Shown here piece after piece: positions 15,570 to 24,442 of a stretch of 64,000 nt of DNA (position 1 is the first letter of the stretch; each line of letters starts with the position of its first letter). The DNA is from CAVOEB01 sp965249645 (GTDB taxonomy: Bacteria; Pseudomonadota; Alphaproteobacteria; UBA828; JAPUJA01). The position numbers were made by a program, and so were the translations under genes. The notes beneath the pieces were generated by a model, which had not been told where the DNA came from, did not search any database, and was given only the letters and a program-made list of their open reading frames with translations. The stretch covers positions 1,116,001 to 1,180,000 of the forward strand of contig CBDFML010000012.1 in NCBI GenBank assembly GCA_965249645.1, in the 5' to 3' direction.

Positions 15570-15770
15570 TCATTCCTTACGGGCAGCGTCGAGCGCTTCG
15601 AGCCGGTCGAGCGCGAGGAGAACATGGCGCCAGCGCTCTTCCTCGTCGGCGTTGCCAGCCGCTTCGAAGCGTTCGCGCCAGGCCCGGGCCTCGGCGCGCG
15701 CGCCGTCGCTGCCCTTCTCGTCAAGCAGCCGGCGCGCGACCGAAAAGATCGTTGAAATCTTGCCTTTCAT
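15570..15770 (-). CDS. Hypothetical 66-residue protein, first of a tandem pair
   Basis: ATG at 15768-15770, with GGAG and GAGG just upstream. It reads MKGKISTIFSVARRLLDEKG and later EERWRHVLLALDRLEAL; predicted as two or three helices, strongly charged. Paralogous to the next gene (15350-15553). The RWxHVLxAxxR motif is the best conserved part. It lies about 100 bases after the end of the comEC coding region, same strand, so could share its transcript. No function can be assigned. Confidence 0.65.
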   Translation of the reverse strand: MKGKISTIFSVARRLLDEKGSDGARAEARAWRERFEAAGNADEEERWRHVLLALDRLEALDAARKE

Positions 15771-15867
15771 CCTCGCACCGCTCCACTGACGACAATCCAC
15801 CCGGCTTCGCGTGGTTCACGCAGCAAGGCTGGCACGAAACGCCGTGGTCGGCCAGAGTCGCGGGGCC

Positions 15868-16182
15868 TCACTGGTCCCAGAGTGCGCCGCGTTGCACGGT
15901 CCAGGGCCGCACGCCGCGACGGTCGGCGACGCTGGCGACCCGGACCCCGTCCGCGTCGAGCCACACCGCGTGGGCACCCTCGCGCCAGATATCGAAGCGA
16001 TCAATCACCGTATGAGGCCCGCGGCAGCCCGCATCAATCAGCACCAGCGCAATCACGACATCCGCGACCGCGCAGTCCTCAGCCAGCCCCCGGGGATCAT
16101 GCACCAGGGCAATAATCTGGCCCTCGGCCCGATAGAGACAACCCAGCGAATCGCAGACCAAGCGTCCATTGCCGCTGGCCCC
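15868..16182 (-). pseudogene. comEC: C-terminal part of comEC in a shifted frame
   Basis: This frame carries the conserved end of alphaproteobacterial ComEC/Rec2: VCDSLGCLYR, IIALVHDPRGLAEDC, VIDRFDIWREGAHAVWL and RRGVRPWTV. It is not in frame with the 5' part of the gene. Removing one base from the CCCC run at 16179-16182 (GGGG on the coding strand) joins the frames smoothly, giving LAGRWASGNGRLVCDSLGC and a full product of about 707 residues. Either a real frameshift mutation or a single-base assembly error. Confidence 0.8.
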
Positions 16183-17992
16183 ATCGGCCGGCCAGGGCCA
16201 CAGGTTCCGCGCGTCCGGCGCGGCGAAGCCAGATCTCGCCGGCGAAGCGGGCGCTGCGCCGGGTCGAGAACGCGAATTCGCCGTCGGCGGTACGCACGGC
16301 AAACAGCTTGGCCCGGCCGTCGACCAGAACGTCGGGGATATCGGGCCAAACGGTCAGGATTAGTCCCGCAGCAATCGTAGCGAGCCCCAGGAGACGCCAG
16401 CGCCGTCGCCACAAGCACAGCCAAAGCCCTCCCGCCACCACCAGCACCAGCGCACCGAGCGGCATGGCGGGAACCAGCGTCACCGATCCCGGCCAACCCG
16501 CCACCCTGTGGGCCAGCGCAACCACGGCGTCGATGCCCCAGCTCATGGGAATTAGGGCAAGGTGCTCGGCGCCGAACGGCAACAGCAGAAATGTAAGCAT
16601 CCCCCAGGGCACGATCCAGAACGCCGTGATCGACACGGCGGCGAGGTTGGTGACCATGCTGTAGTCGGCAATGCGGTTGAAATGGAATGCGGCGAACGGC
16701 CCTGTCGCGAGCCCGGCGACGAGGGTTGTGAGCAGCACGCCCATGACGTAGAGCGCGGGACGGCGCCAGGCCCCACTGCCCGACTGCCAGCGGGCGAGCG
16801 GCCCGCCGGCCAGTTCGTAGGTGGCAATCAACGCCATCGCGGCGGCAAACGACATTTGAAAACTGGGCCCGAGCAGGCTTTCCGGCGCCGCGATCAAGAC
16901 CGCGATTGCCGCCCAGGCGATCAACCGCATCGCAATCCGCGTGCGGTCGATCAGGACGGCGATGAGGAGCAGCGCGGTCATGATAAAAGCGCGCTGGGTC
17001 GGGATGCTGGCTCCGCTGATGAACAGATAGCCCAGCGTGCCGAGCAGGGTGAGCACCGCCGCCCACTTCTTGATCGGATAGCGCAGGGCGACCGGCTCGA
17101 TCAGCGCCAGTAGCGCACGCAGCACCACGAAGAGCAGGCCCGCGACGAGGCCCACATGCAACCCCGAGATCGCCAACAGGTGGGCGATGCCCGAACTGCG
17201 CATGGCAGCCAGGGTTTCGGGGGGAATCGCGCTGCGATCCCCGATCAGCAAGGCCGCAGCTAGGGCACCCGCTTCGCCCGGTACGGCAGCACGCATACGG
17301 GCGGCCAGATCGTGGCACAGGGCAATCAGGCTCAACGCCAGGCCCCTGCCCGCGGTGTCGCCCGAGGCGAAGACCGGCGGATCGAGGAGTCGCGGCGCAC
17401 CCATGGCGAACCCCATGCCGCCCAACCCCTCGAAGAAGGCCTTGCGCGCGAAATCGAAGGCGCCGGGCGCGACCGGCTCGTAGGGTGGCGAAATCACGGC
17501 CCACAGGCGCACCCAGTCGCCGGGCCGGATCGCCTCGGCACCCTTGCGCACGGTGATGCGGACCCGCTCGGGCGTTGCTTCCGGTTCGACACCCTCGATC
17601 GACGGATGATCGAGCACCAGGCGGTGGCCGTTATCACGCAGCTCCACTTTGGCGACCCGGCCGATCACCTCGCCAGGGCCGACTTCCTCGCTCAGGATCG
17701 GCCCCTCGACACCCAGGGTGCGCACGCTCGCCGCGAAAAAACCGGCGCAGAACGCGGCCAGCAGAAGAGCGGCCAGAAGCAGCGCCGTGTGGCGGCGTGA
17801 CAGGATGGCGAGGACGAAAAAGCCCGATATGCCCGCGGCGCCGGTCCAGAACGGCGGTTCGACCGGCAGGGCGAAGTAGAACAAGACCCCGATTCCCAGC
17901 GCCACGGGAAGCCAGAGGATCCAGCGGTCCCGCTCGGCGGTCAGCATCGAGCCAAGCGCCTCGCGGATCCGGCCAAGCCGATCGTCGGTCAT
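16097..17992 (-). CDS. comEC: ComEC/Rec2 DNA-uptake channel, frameshifted near the 3' end
   Basis: Inner-membrane channel that brings transforming single-stranded DNA into the cytosol. The open frame has 631 residues: several N-terminal membrane helices, an OB-like DUF4131 region (about 100-190), and the Competence domain with HLLAISGLHVGLVAGLL, SGASIPTQRAFIM and GPSFQMSFAAA. The last 30 or so residues (after about LAGRWG) are unlike the family; the genuine C-terminus lies in another frame down to 15868. Whether the truncated protein works is unknown. Downstream of two dehydrogenase genes on the same strand; related genomes usually have comEC divergent from gltX, here separated by four inserted genes. 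Confidence 0.88.
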   Translation of the reverse strand: MTDDRLGRIREALGSMLTAERDRWILWLPVALGIGVLFYFALPVEPPFWTGAAGISGFFVLAILSRRHTALLLAALLLAAFCAGFFAASVRTLGVEGPILSEEVGPGEVIGRVAKVELRDNGHRLVLDHPSIEGVEPEATPERVRITVRKGAEAIRPGDWVRLWAVISPPYEPVAPGAFDFARKAFFEGLGGMGFAMGAPRLLDPPVFASGDTAGRGLALSLIALCHDLAARMRAAVPGEAGALAAALLIGDRSAIPPETLAAMRSSGIAHLLAISGLHVGLVAGLLFVVLRALLALIEPVALRYPIKKWAAVLTLLGTLGYLFISGASIPTQRAFIMTALLLIAVLIDRTRIAMRLIAWAAIAVLIAAPESLLGPSFQMSFAAAMALIATYELAGGPLARWQSGSGAWRRPALYVMGVLLTTLVAGLATGPFAAFHFNRIADYSMVTNLAAVSITAFWIVPWGMLTFLLLPFGAEHLALIPMSWGIDAVVALAHRVAGWPGSVTLVPAMPLGALVLVVAGGLWLCLWRRRWRLLGLATIAAGLILTVWPDIPDVLVDGRAKLFAVRTADGEFAFSTRRSARFAGEIWLRRAGRAEPVALAGRWGQRQWTLGLRFAGLSLSGRGPDYCPGA

Positions 17993-18037
17993 GGCGCCGC
18001 CTTTACCGGGGTGCCACGACGGACATGCGCGGACGGG

Positions 18038-18808
18038 TTAGCGCCCTTCGGAGATGCCGCCGTCGGCGACCAGGGTTGCACCCGTGGTATAGCCCGCGTT
18101 GTGCGATGCGAAGTAGAGGATGGCGCCCGTGGTTTCATCCACATGGCCGATCCGCCCCAGCGGACAATCGGCGTTGATGTAATTCAAGAGGGCATCGTCG
18201 CCGGCGATCTGGTTCTCGTTCTGGATCATCGGCGTGTCGATCCAGCCGGGGCAGAGATTGTTGACCCGCACCCCGTCGCGCGAGAGATCGAGCGCCATCA
18301 TCCGGGTCATCTGGATCATGGCACCTTTGGTCGTGCAATAGACGATCAAACCCTCGGGCCCGCCCATCACCCCCATCATCGACGCGATATTTATGATGTT
18401 GCCGCGGGATTCCTTGAGCGCCGGCACGCAGGCCTGGGCGGTAAAGAAGGCGCCCTTGAGATTGAGGTCGATCATCATCTGCCAGTAGTCCTCGTCGATC
18501 CCGTCGATGGGGCGGTCGTCGCCGCGTCCCGCGTTGTTGACCAGCACATCGAGCCCGCCGAGCTCGGCAATCGCCGCTGATACGGTCTTGTCGACCCCCG
18601 CCACCGACGACAGGTCGCCCGGCGCCGCGATCAGCCGTTCGCCGCCGCCCATCTCCTCGATCGTCTGCGCCACGGTCTCGGCAGTTCGGCCGTTGATCGC
18701 AACGCTCGCGCCAAGCTCGTGGAAGCCCTCGGCGGCGCCGCGCCCGATGCCTTTGGTGCTGCCGGTGACCAGCACCCGTTTACCGGAAAAATCAAGCTGC
18801 ATGCCCAT
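18038..18808 (-). CDS. Short-chain dehydrogenase/reductase (first of pair by position)
   Basis: 256 residues from ATG 18806-18808, chosen for the GGAGGAG seven bases upstream. Classical SDR: NAD(P)-binding VLVTGSTKGIGRGAAEGF, NNAG at about 90, catalytic Ser in NIASMMG, and Tyr/Lys in YCTTK. The DSRDGVRVN-type region and LVADGGI complete the fold. Substrate unknown. It is 16 bases downstream of a second, clearly related SDR (18825-19658), and 45 bases upstream of comEC on the same strand. The two SDRs look like a tandem duplication, perhaps acting on related substrates. Confidence 0.88.
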   Translation of the reverse strand: MGMQLDFSGKRVLVTGSTKGIGRGAAEGFHELGASVAINGRTAETVAQTIEEMGGGERLIAAPGDLSSVAGVDKTVSAAIAELGGLDVLVNNAGRGDDRPIDGIDEDYWQMMIDLNLKGAFFTAQACVPALKESRGNIINIASMMGVMGGPEGLIVYCTTKGAMIQMTRMMALDLSRDGVRVNNLCPGWIDTPMIQNENQIAGDDALLNYINADCPLGRIGHVDETTGAILYFASHNAGYTTGATLVADGGISEGR

Positions 18809-18824
18809 GGTTGGCTCCTCCGCC

Positions 18825-19658
18825 TCAATCGTCGCGGGGCGTCGGCGTATAGCTCGCCCCGCCCGTGCTTCCGCCGTCGGCGTAATTCGCCCCGCCCCAG
18901 CTCGCGTTGGCCGCACTGCCGCCATCGTTCGACAGGATCGACCCCGTGATGTAGCCGGCATCCTCGGACGCCAGATACAGGATTGAAGAGGCGCATTCGC
19001 GCACCGTGCCGATCCGCCCCATGGGCGCCGACGCGTTGATGAATTCGATCACTTGTCCCCCCGTTGCCTCGTTTTCGGCAGAGATCATCGGGGTCTCGAT
19101 GTAGCCCGGACAGAGGCAGTTGACGCGCACGCCGTCGCCCGCCAGTTCGATCGCCATGGTGCGTGTCATGTTGATCATCCCGCCCTTGGAAATGGCGTAG
19201 ACGAAACTGTCGGACGGTCCGGCGACGAGTCCGCTGATCGAGCCGATGTTGACGACGTTGCCCTTGGATTTGCGCAGCTCGGGCATGGCGAATTTCGCAC
19301 AGAACAGTGCCGAGCGCAGATTGACGTTGATCACCTCGTCCCAGTGTTCTTCGGTGATCTCCCCGACACGGGCGAGCGGGCAGATGCCCGTGTTGTTGAC
19401 CAGCACATCGAGACCGCCCAGCCCGGCGATTGCCGCGTCGACCACGGCGCGGCAGCCCTCGATGGTGCCAACGTCGCCATGCGCCGCCACCAGCCCCTCG
19501 CCGCCCATCTCTTCGATGGCCGTGGCGACCGTTTCGGGATTGCGGCCGTTGACCGCAACCTGCGCGCCGCTTTCGAGAAACATCTCGACCGCACCGCGCC
19601 CGATGCCCATGGTACTGCCCGTAACGAGCACCCGCTTGCCCGTAACATCCGATCCCAT
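18825..19658 (-). CDS. Short-chain dehydrogenase/reductase with Gly/Ser-rich tail
   Basis: 277 residues starting MGSDVTGKRVLVTGSTMGIG. The classical SDR residues are present: the glycine motif GSTMGIGRG, NNTG in place of NNAG, Ser in NIGSISG, and Tyr/Lys in YAISK. The body ends as in other SDRs at ILSNDGG, but about 27 extra residues follow (SAANASWGGANYADGGSTGG and on), low in complexity and uncharged. A possible promoter lies at 19734-19763. Paralog of the next gene; cofactor and substrate cannot be told from sequence. Confidence 0.88.
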   Translation of the reverse strand: MGSDVTGKRVLVTGSTMGIGRGAVEMFLESGAQVAVNGRNPETVATAIEEMGGEGLVAAHGDVGTIEGCRAVVDAAIAGLGGLDVLVNNTGICPLARVGEITEEHWDEVINVNLRSALFCAKFAMPELRKSKGNVVNIGSISGLVAGPSDSFVYAISKGGMINMTRTMAIELAGDGVRVNCLCPGYIETPMISAENEATGGQVIEFINASAPMGRIGTVRECASSILYLASEDAGYITGSILSNDGGSAANASWGGANYADGGSTGGASYTPTPRDD

Positions 19659-19733
19659 CCGTCGTCTCCCGATTGGCGTTATTGTTAGGCGATTTTGTCG
19701 AGCATTGCGCCCGTTTTACGCCGCCGTTGCGAC

Positions 19734-19763
19734 ATTCTACACAGGATTTCCGGGCTGGCTCAA
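19734..19763 (-). promoter_or_regulatory. Probable promoter for the SDR-comEC transcript
   Basis: On the minus strand TTGAGC (19763-19758), 18 bases, then TAGAAT (19739-19734, five of six consensus bases). It faces the SDR genes from the 123-base divergent region shared with the Sel1-protease gene. Confidence 0.45.
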
Positions 19764-19781
19764 TGTGCTAAGCTCAGGGCC

Positions 19782-21899
19782 ATGCGACGGATCGTTTTCC
19801 TTCTTGCGCTGGTCGCGCTGCTTAGTGCGCCCCTGGCGGCTCGCGCGGACTACGACAGCGGGCTCGCCGCCTTCGACCGGGGCGATTACGCGGCTGCGCT
19901 CCGCGAATGGCTTGCGGCCGCCGAGGCAGGCGACCGGGAATCCCAATACGCCGTCGGCGTGGTCTACGACGAAGGCTACGGTGTCGCTCCAGACGATGGG
20001 AAGGCAGCGCAGTGGTACCGTCTTGCCGCCGAGCAGAACCAGATCGACGCCCAGTTCGTGCTCGGCGTGTTCTACGACGAAGGAATCGGAGTGCCGCTCG
20101 ACGACTCGCTCGCCGCCCGCTGGTACCGCCGGGCGGGCCACCAGGGCCATGTCATCGCGCTCTATAATCTCGGCATAATGTACGGGACCGGCGAGGGCGT
20201 GCCCGAGGACGAGGTCCAGGCCTACCGCTTCCTCTGGCTCTCGGCCGAGTTGGGCGACGCGGACGCGCGCATGCGCCTGCGCGAACTCGAAGCCTGGTTG
20301 AGCCCCGATCAGCTAGAAAAGGCCATGCAGTTGGCCGCGCGCTCGCCGGCCGCCGCATTGATCGACGATAGCGCGGGCGACGCCCTGAACGAGGGCTACG
20401 ACGCTTACGAGCGGGGCGATTACTCCGCCGCGTTCCGGGCATGGCGGCCGTTGGCCGAAGCCGGCAACCCGGAATCCCAGTACAATCTCGGCTACATGTA
20501 CGACAATGGCGAAGGCTTGCCGGTCGACGATATCCAGGCCGCGCACTGGTACCGCCGGGCCGCCGAACAGGGCCACGTTACGGCGCAGTTCAACCTGGGC
20601 GTCATGTACGACTACGGCGAGGGCGTGACCGAGGATAGGGGTGAAGCGGCGTACTGGTACCGCGAGGCTGCCGAGCAGGATCACGCCGGGGCGCAGTACA
20701 ATCTCGGCTTCATGTACGACGAGGGGATCGGAATCCCGCTCGACGATACGCAGGCGGTCTACTGGTACCGCCGCGCGGCCGAACAGGGCAATCCCAACGC
20801 CCAGCTCAACCTGGGCTACATGTACGACTACGGCGAAGGCGTGCCGGTCGATTTCGCCGAGGCGCTTTACTGGTATCACCAGGCAGCGGACCAAGGCCTC
20901 GCTATCGCCCAGTACAACATCGGCGTCATGTACCGCGACGGCTCGGGTGTCGCAATCGACTACGACGACGCTGTTGGCTGGTTCGAACTTGCGGCAGATC
21001 AGGGCTATTTGGACGCCCTGTTCAATCTCGGGGTGATGTACGAGACCGGCCAGGGTGTGCCGGCCGACAATGTGATTGCGTTCGTCTATTACGCTCTCGC
21101 CGCGGATCAGGGCGACAGCGAGGCGGTGGGCATCGCGGAGGACATGGCCGCCGGGCTGAGTGACGCCGACTGGGTGCGCGCCCAAGAACTGTATGACGTG
21201 TGGAGCGAGGATATCGGCACCGCGGCCCCGATCGCGGCCGATGCCGGACCCACGACCAAGGGAACTGAGTTGGTCGGCACGGGCACCGGCTTCGTTATCA
21301 CCTCGAGCGGCATCGTCATGACCAACCATCACGTCATCGAGGGCTGTGCTGCCGTACACGTCACAGGCGCGGGCCTGGATTCGGCTCCGAGCCTTGTGCT
21401 TGCGGACAATCCCACCGACGATCTCGCGCTGGTGAAAATGCCCCAGGGCAGCGATGCCGTCGCCGTGTTCCGGGGTGGCTCGGCGGTGCGCCCGGGCGAT
21501 GACGTGGTCGTGGTCGGATATCCCTATCACGGGCTGCTGTCGTCCGAGGTCAAGGTGACCACGGGTACGATCAGCGCCGCGTCGGGGATCGGCGACGATC
21601 CAAACCAGTTCCAGCTGACCGCACCGGTCCAACCGGGAAACAGCGGCGGCCCCCTGCTCGACATGAACGGCCATATCGCGGGCATTATCGTTGCCAAGCT
21701 CGACGCCCTGCTGATTGCGGCGGAAATGGACGATATCCCGCAAAACGTCAACTTCGCGATCAAAAGCCGCATCGCCATCGATTTCCTTGAGGCAGAGGAC
21801 ATCAACTACGCCGCCGCCGTGCCCGGAGCGCCCATGGGCGCCGCCGACGTGGCCGATGTCGCACGAGAATTCACCGTGCTTGTCGAGTGCTGGAACTAG
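19782..21899 (+). CDS. Secreted Sel1-repeat protein fused to HtrA-like serine protease
   Basis: 705 residues from ATG 19782. Signal peptide MRRIVFLLALVALLSAPLAA, likely cleaved after ARA. Two Sel1 arrays follow: three repeats (about 53-160) and six repeats (about 231-446), nine in all, each with the YNLGxMYxxGEGVPxD core. Each array is preceded by the same cap, RGDYAAALREW and RGDYSAAFRAW. From about residue 495 there is a trypsin-like S1C domain with His (TNHHVIEG, about 517), Asp (DDLALVK, about 547) and Ser (PGNSGGPL, about 621), so the triad is complete. No PDZ domain. Probably a periplasmic protease with a protein-binding solenoid; substrate unknown. The cyclase gene follows after 19 bases. 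Confidence 0.88.
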   Translation: MRRIVFLLALVALLSAPLAARADYDSGLAAFDRGDYAAALREWLAAAEAGDRESQYAVGVVYDEGYGVAPDDGKAAQWYRLAAEQNQIDAQFVLGVFYDEGIGVPLDDSLAARWYRRAGHQGHVIALYNLGIMYGTGEGVPEDEVQAYRFLWLSAELGDADARMRLRELEAWLSPDQLEKAMQLAARSPAAALIDDSAGDALNEGYDAYERGDYSAAFRAWRPLAEAGNPESQYNLGYMYDNGEGLPVDDIQAAHWYRRAAEQGHVTAQFNLGVMYDYGEGVTEDRGEAAYWYREAAEQDHAGAQYNLGFMYDEGIGIPLDDTQAVYWYRRAAEQGNPNAQLNLGYMYDYGEGVPVDFAEALYWYHQAADQGLAIAQYNIGVMYRDGSGVAIDYDDAVGWFELAADQGYLDALFNLGVMYETGQGVPADNVIAFVYYALAADQGDSEAVGIAEDMAAGLSDADWVRAQELYDVWSEDIGTAAPIAADAGPTTKGTELVGTGTGFVITSSGIVMTNHHVIEGCAAVHVTGAGLDSAPSLVLADNPTDDLALVKMPQGSDAVAVFRGGSAVRPGDDVVVVGYPYHGLLSSEVKVTTGTISAASGIGDDPNQFQLTAPVQPGNSGGPLLDMNGHIAGIIVAKLDALLIAAEMDDIPQNVNFAIKSRIAIDFLEAEDINYAAAVPGAPMGAADVADVAREFTVLVECWN

Positions 21900-21918
21900 G
21901 GTTTACGAGGGTCGGGCC

Positions 21919-22962
21919 ATGACGCAACGCTGGGTCCACCGGCCCGAGGGCTCGAACTGGGGCGATTTCGGCCCCGACGACCAGCTTGGACGGCTCAATC
22001 TTTTGACCCCGGAGAAAGTGCGCAAGGCGGTCGGCGAAGTGCGCGAAGGCAAGGCGTTTTGCCTTAGCCTACCGCTCGATTACCCGGGCGGAAACAAGCT
22101 CCATCCGAGCCGCTTTCCGCCCGAGTTTCAGCCTATCATCCGCAACGAAAAGCCCGCGCGCAACTTGCCGCTCGGTAAGTTCTTCTCGGGCAAGACAGAT
22201 ATCGTCAATGACGAGCGTGTGTTGCTCTGCAGCCAGTATTCCACCCAGTGGGACGGCCTGTTCCATATAGGCAGCCTGTTCGACGCGGACGGTGACGGGG
22301 TGGCAGAGCAGGTATTCTACAACGGCTTCAAGGCCGGAGAGCATGTGACGGGACCGCTCGAATTTCTTGCCGACGGCACGGAACGCGAGACCGGACAGTC
22401 GATAGGGGCGACCCGACTTGGTATCGAGAACATGGCGACCACCGGGGTGCAGGGGTGCGGCGTGCTGGTCGATTTGCACGCCCATTACGGCCGCGCCTTC
22501 GAGGCGGTGGGCTACGACGGCCTGATGACGGTGCTTGAAGCCGACAATGTGAACGTGGAGCCAGGCGACATGCTGTGCCTCTATACGGGCTTTGCCGATC
22601 TGGTGCTGGAGATGGCGCGAGATCCGGACCCGGAGGCGCTGCACAGCGCTTGCACGGCGCTTGACGGCCGCGACGCCAAGTTGCTGCAATGGATCACGGA
22701 CCGCGGCGTTGCCGTGCTGATCGCTGACAATTACGCCGTCGAGCGCTTGCCCGCGCGCGAAGCTGCGACGCCTTGCGCTAATTTGCCGCTGCACGAGCAC
22801 TGCCTGTTCAAACTGGGCATCCACTTGGGCGAGTTGTGGCACCTGGGAGACCTTGCACGCTGGCTGCGCGATCACGGCCGCTCACGCTTCCTGCTCACAG
22901 CGCCGCCCCTGCGCCTGCCCGGCGCCGCGGGTTCGCCGGTCACGCCCGTGGCCACGGTCTGA
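21919..22962 (+). CDS. Cyclase-family (kynurenine formamidase-like) protein
   Basis: 347 residues from ATG 21919 with GAGGG about seven bases upstream; longer in-frame readings begin inside the Sel1 gene. The protein matches the cyclase/formamidase-like superfamily (PF04199). The signature HxGTHxDxPxH region reads YSTQWDGLFHIGSLFDADGD, so the usual second His is Gln and the Pro is absent, while Asp and the last His are kept. Later DLHAHYG, and LPLHEHCLFKLG near the end. This subgroup of large cyclase-like proteins is widespread but its reactions are mostly uncharacterised. No signal peptide. Likely co-transcribed with the Sel1-protease. Confidence 0.8.
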   Translation: MTQRWVHRPEGSNWGDFGPDDQLGRLNLLTPEKVRKAVGEVREGKAFCLSLPLDYPGGNKLHPSRFPPEFQPIIRNEKPARNLPLGKFFSGKTDIVNDERVLLCSQYSTQWDGLFHIGSLFDADGDGVAEQVFYNGFKAGEHVTGPLEFLADGTERETGQSIGATRLGIENMATTGVQGCGVLVDLHAHYGRAFEAVGYDGLMTVLEADNVNVEPGDMLCLYTGFADLVLEMARDPDPEALHSACTALDGRDAKLLQWITDRGVAVLIADNYAVERLPAREAATPCANLPLHEHCLFKLGIHLGELWHLGDLARWLRDHGRSRFLLTAPPLRLPGAAGSPVTPVATV

Positions 22963-23016
22963 GCCGTCGGCGCCCGACTTGACCCGAAGCCTGACGACTG
23001 TCAGAGAGTGCAACCC

Positions 23017-24417
23017 ATGACCGTGGTTACCCGCTTCGCCCCCTCCCCCACCGGCTTTCTGCATATCGGCGGCGCTCGTACGGCCCTGTTCAACTGGCTT
23101 TTTGCCCGCCATCACGGCGGCCAATTTCGCTTGCGCGTCGAGGATACCGACCGGGAGCGCAGCACGGACGAGGCCGTGGCGGCAATTCTGGACGGGTTGC
23201 GCTGGCTTGAACTCGACTGGGACGGCAAGGTGGTCCACCAGTTCGAAGGCGCTGCCCGCCATGCAGAGGTTGCCCGGGGTCTGTTGGACGCGGGCAAGGC
23301 TTACCACTGCTATTGCTCCAAGGAAGAACTGACCGAAATGCGCGAACGGGCCCGCGCGGAAAGCCGCCCGGTCCGTTATGACGGGCGCTGGCGGAACCGC
23401 GATCCGGCGGATGCCCCCGAAGGAGTCGACCCGGTCGTCCGCTTCAAGGCCCCGACCGAGGGCGAAACGGTAATCGACGACGGGGTCCAGGGCCCCGTGC
23501 GCGTGGCTAACGAGCAGCTCGACGATATGATCCTGCTGCGCGCCAACGGCACACCGACCTATATGCTTTCGGTCGTGGTCGACGACCACGAGATGGACGT
23601 CACCCACGTTGTCCGGGGCGACGATCACCTGACCAATGCGGCCCGCCAGAGCCAGCTGTTTCACGCGCTCGGCTGGGAGCTCCCCAATTTCGCTCACATC
23701 CCACTGATCCACGGCGCCGACGGCGCCAAGCTATCCAAACGGCACGGCGCGCTGGCGGTCGACGCCTATCGCCAGATGGGCTATCTGCCCGAGGCCATGC
23801 GCAATTACCTGTTGCGTCTGGGCTGGGCTCATGGCGACGAGGAAATCATTTCGACCGAGCAGGCCGTCCTCTGGTTCGATCTCGGTGCCGTAGGACGCTC
23901 GCCCTCGCGCTTCGATACGGACAAGCTCGACAACCTGAACGGCCACTACCTGCGTCAGGCGGAGCCCGCGCGGCTGGTTGAGCTGATCGCGCCCGCGCTT
24001 GCGGAGCGGCTCGGCCAACCCCTCGATTTCAGTGCGACAGACCGACTTTTGACAGGGATGAACGGTCTAAGAGAAAGAGCAAAAAACACAATAGAACTAG
24101 CTGAAAACGCATATTTTTATGTCGAAACGCGGCCACTTAAACCAGATGAAAAAGCGGCCCGCCTGCTTAGCGAAGGCGGGAGCGAGAGGCTCCAGGCGAT
24201 GCGGCCGGCGCTCGCAACCCTCGAGACATGGAATGAGCCCAAACTGGAAGCCCTGGTGCGCGAACAAGCTGAAGAGCGAGGCTGCAAGCTCGGCGAGCTC
24301 GCTCAGCCCCTTCGGGCCGCGTTGACCGGATCGACCCGTTCGCCCGGAATTTTTTACGTCATGGCGGTACTCGGCCGCGACGAATGCCTTGCACGCCTGG
24401 ACGATACGTTCAGCTGA
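23017..24417 (+). CDS. gltX: Glutamyl-tRNA synthetase
   Basis: Class I aminoacyl-tRNA synthetase charging tRNA-Glu (and possibly tRNA-Gln in genomes lacking GlnRS). 466 residues from ATG 23017; a GTG nine bases upstream is possible. HIGH-type motif in RFAPSPTGFLHIGGARTA, EDTDRERSTDEA, and the KMSKS-type loop in GAKLSKRHGAL. The C-terminal anticodon-binding region is normal in length. Bases 24061-24120 inside the gene are only 19 of 60 G or C, far below the surroundings, and use AT-ending codons (NTIELAENAYFY), an odd local patch. Confidence 0.96.
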   Translation: MTVVTRFAPSPTGFLHIGGARTALFNWLFARHHGGQFRLRVEDTDRERSTDEAVAAILDGLRWLELDWDGKVVHQFEGAARHAEVARGLLDAGKAYHCYCSKEELTEMRERARAESRPVRYDGRWRNRDPADAPEGVDPVVRFKAPTEGETVIDDGVQGPVRVANEQLDDMILLRANGTPTYMLSVVVDDHEMDVTHVVRGDDHLTNAARQSQLFHALGWELPNFAHIPLIHGADGAKLSKRHGALAVDAYRQMGYLPEAMRNYLLRLGWAHGDEEIISTEQAVLWFDLGAVGRSPSRFDTDKLDNLNGHYLRQAEPARLVELIAPALAERLGQPLDFSATDRLLTGMNGLRERAKNTIELAENAYFYVETRPLKPDEKAARLLSEGGSERLQAMRPALATLETWNEPKLEALVREQAEERGCKLGELAQPLRAALTGSTRSPGIFYVMAVLGRDECLARLDDTFS

Positions 24418-24442
24418 ACTCGCCCCGATGACGTACGCCCGA

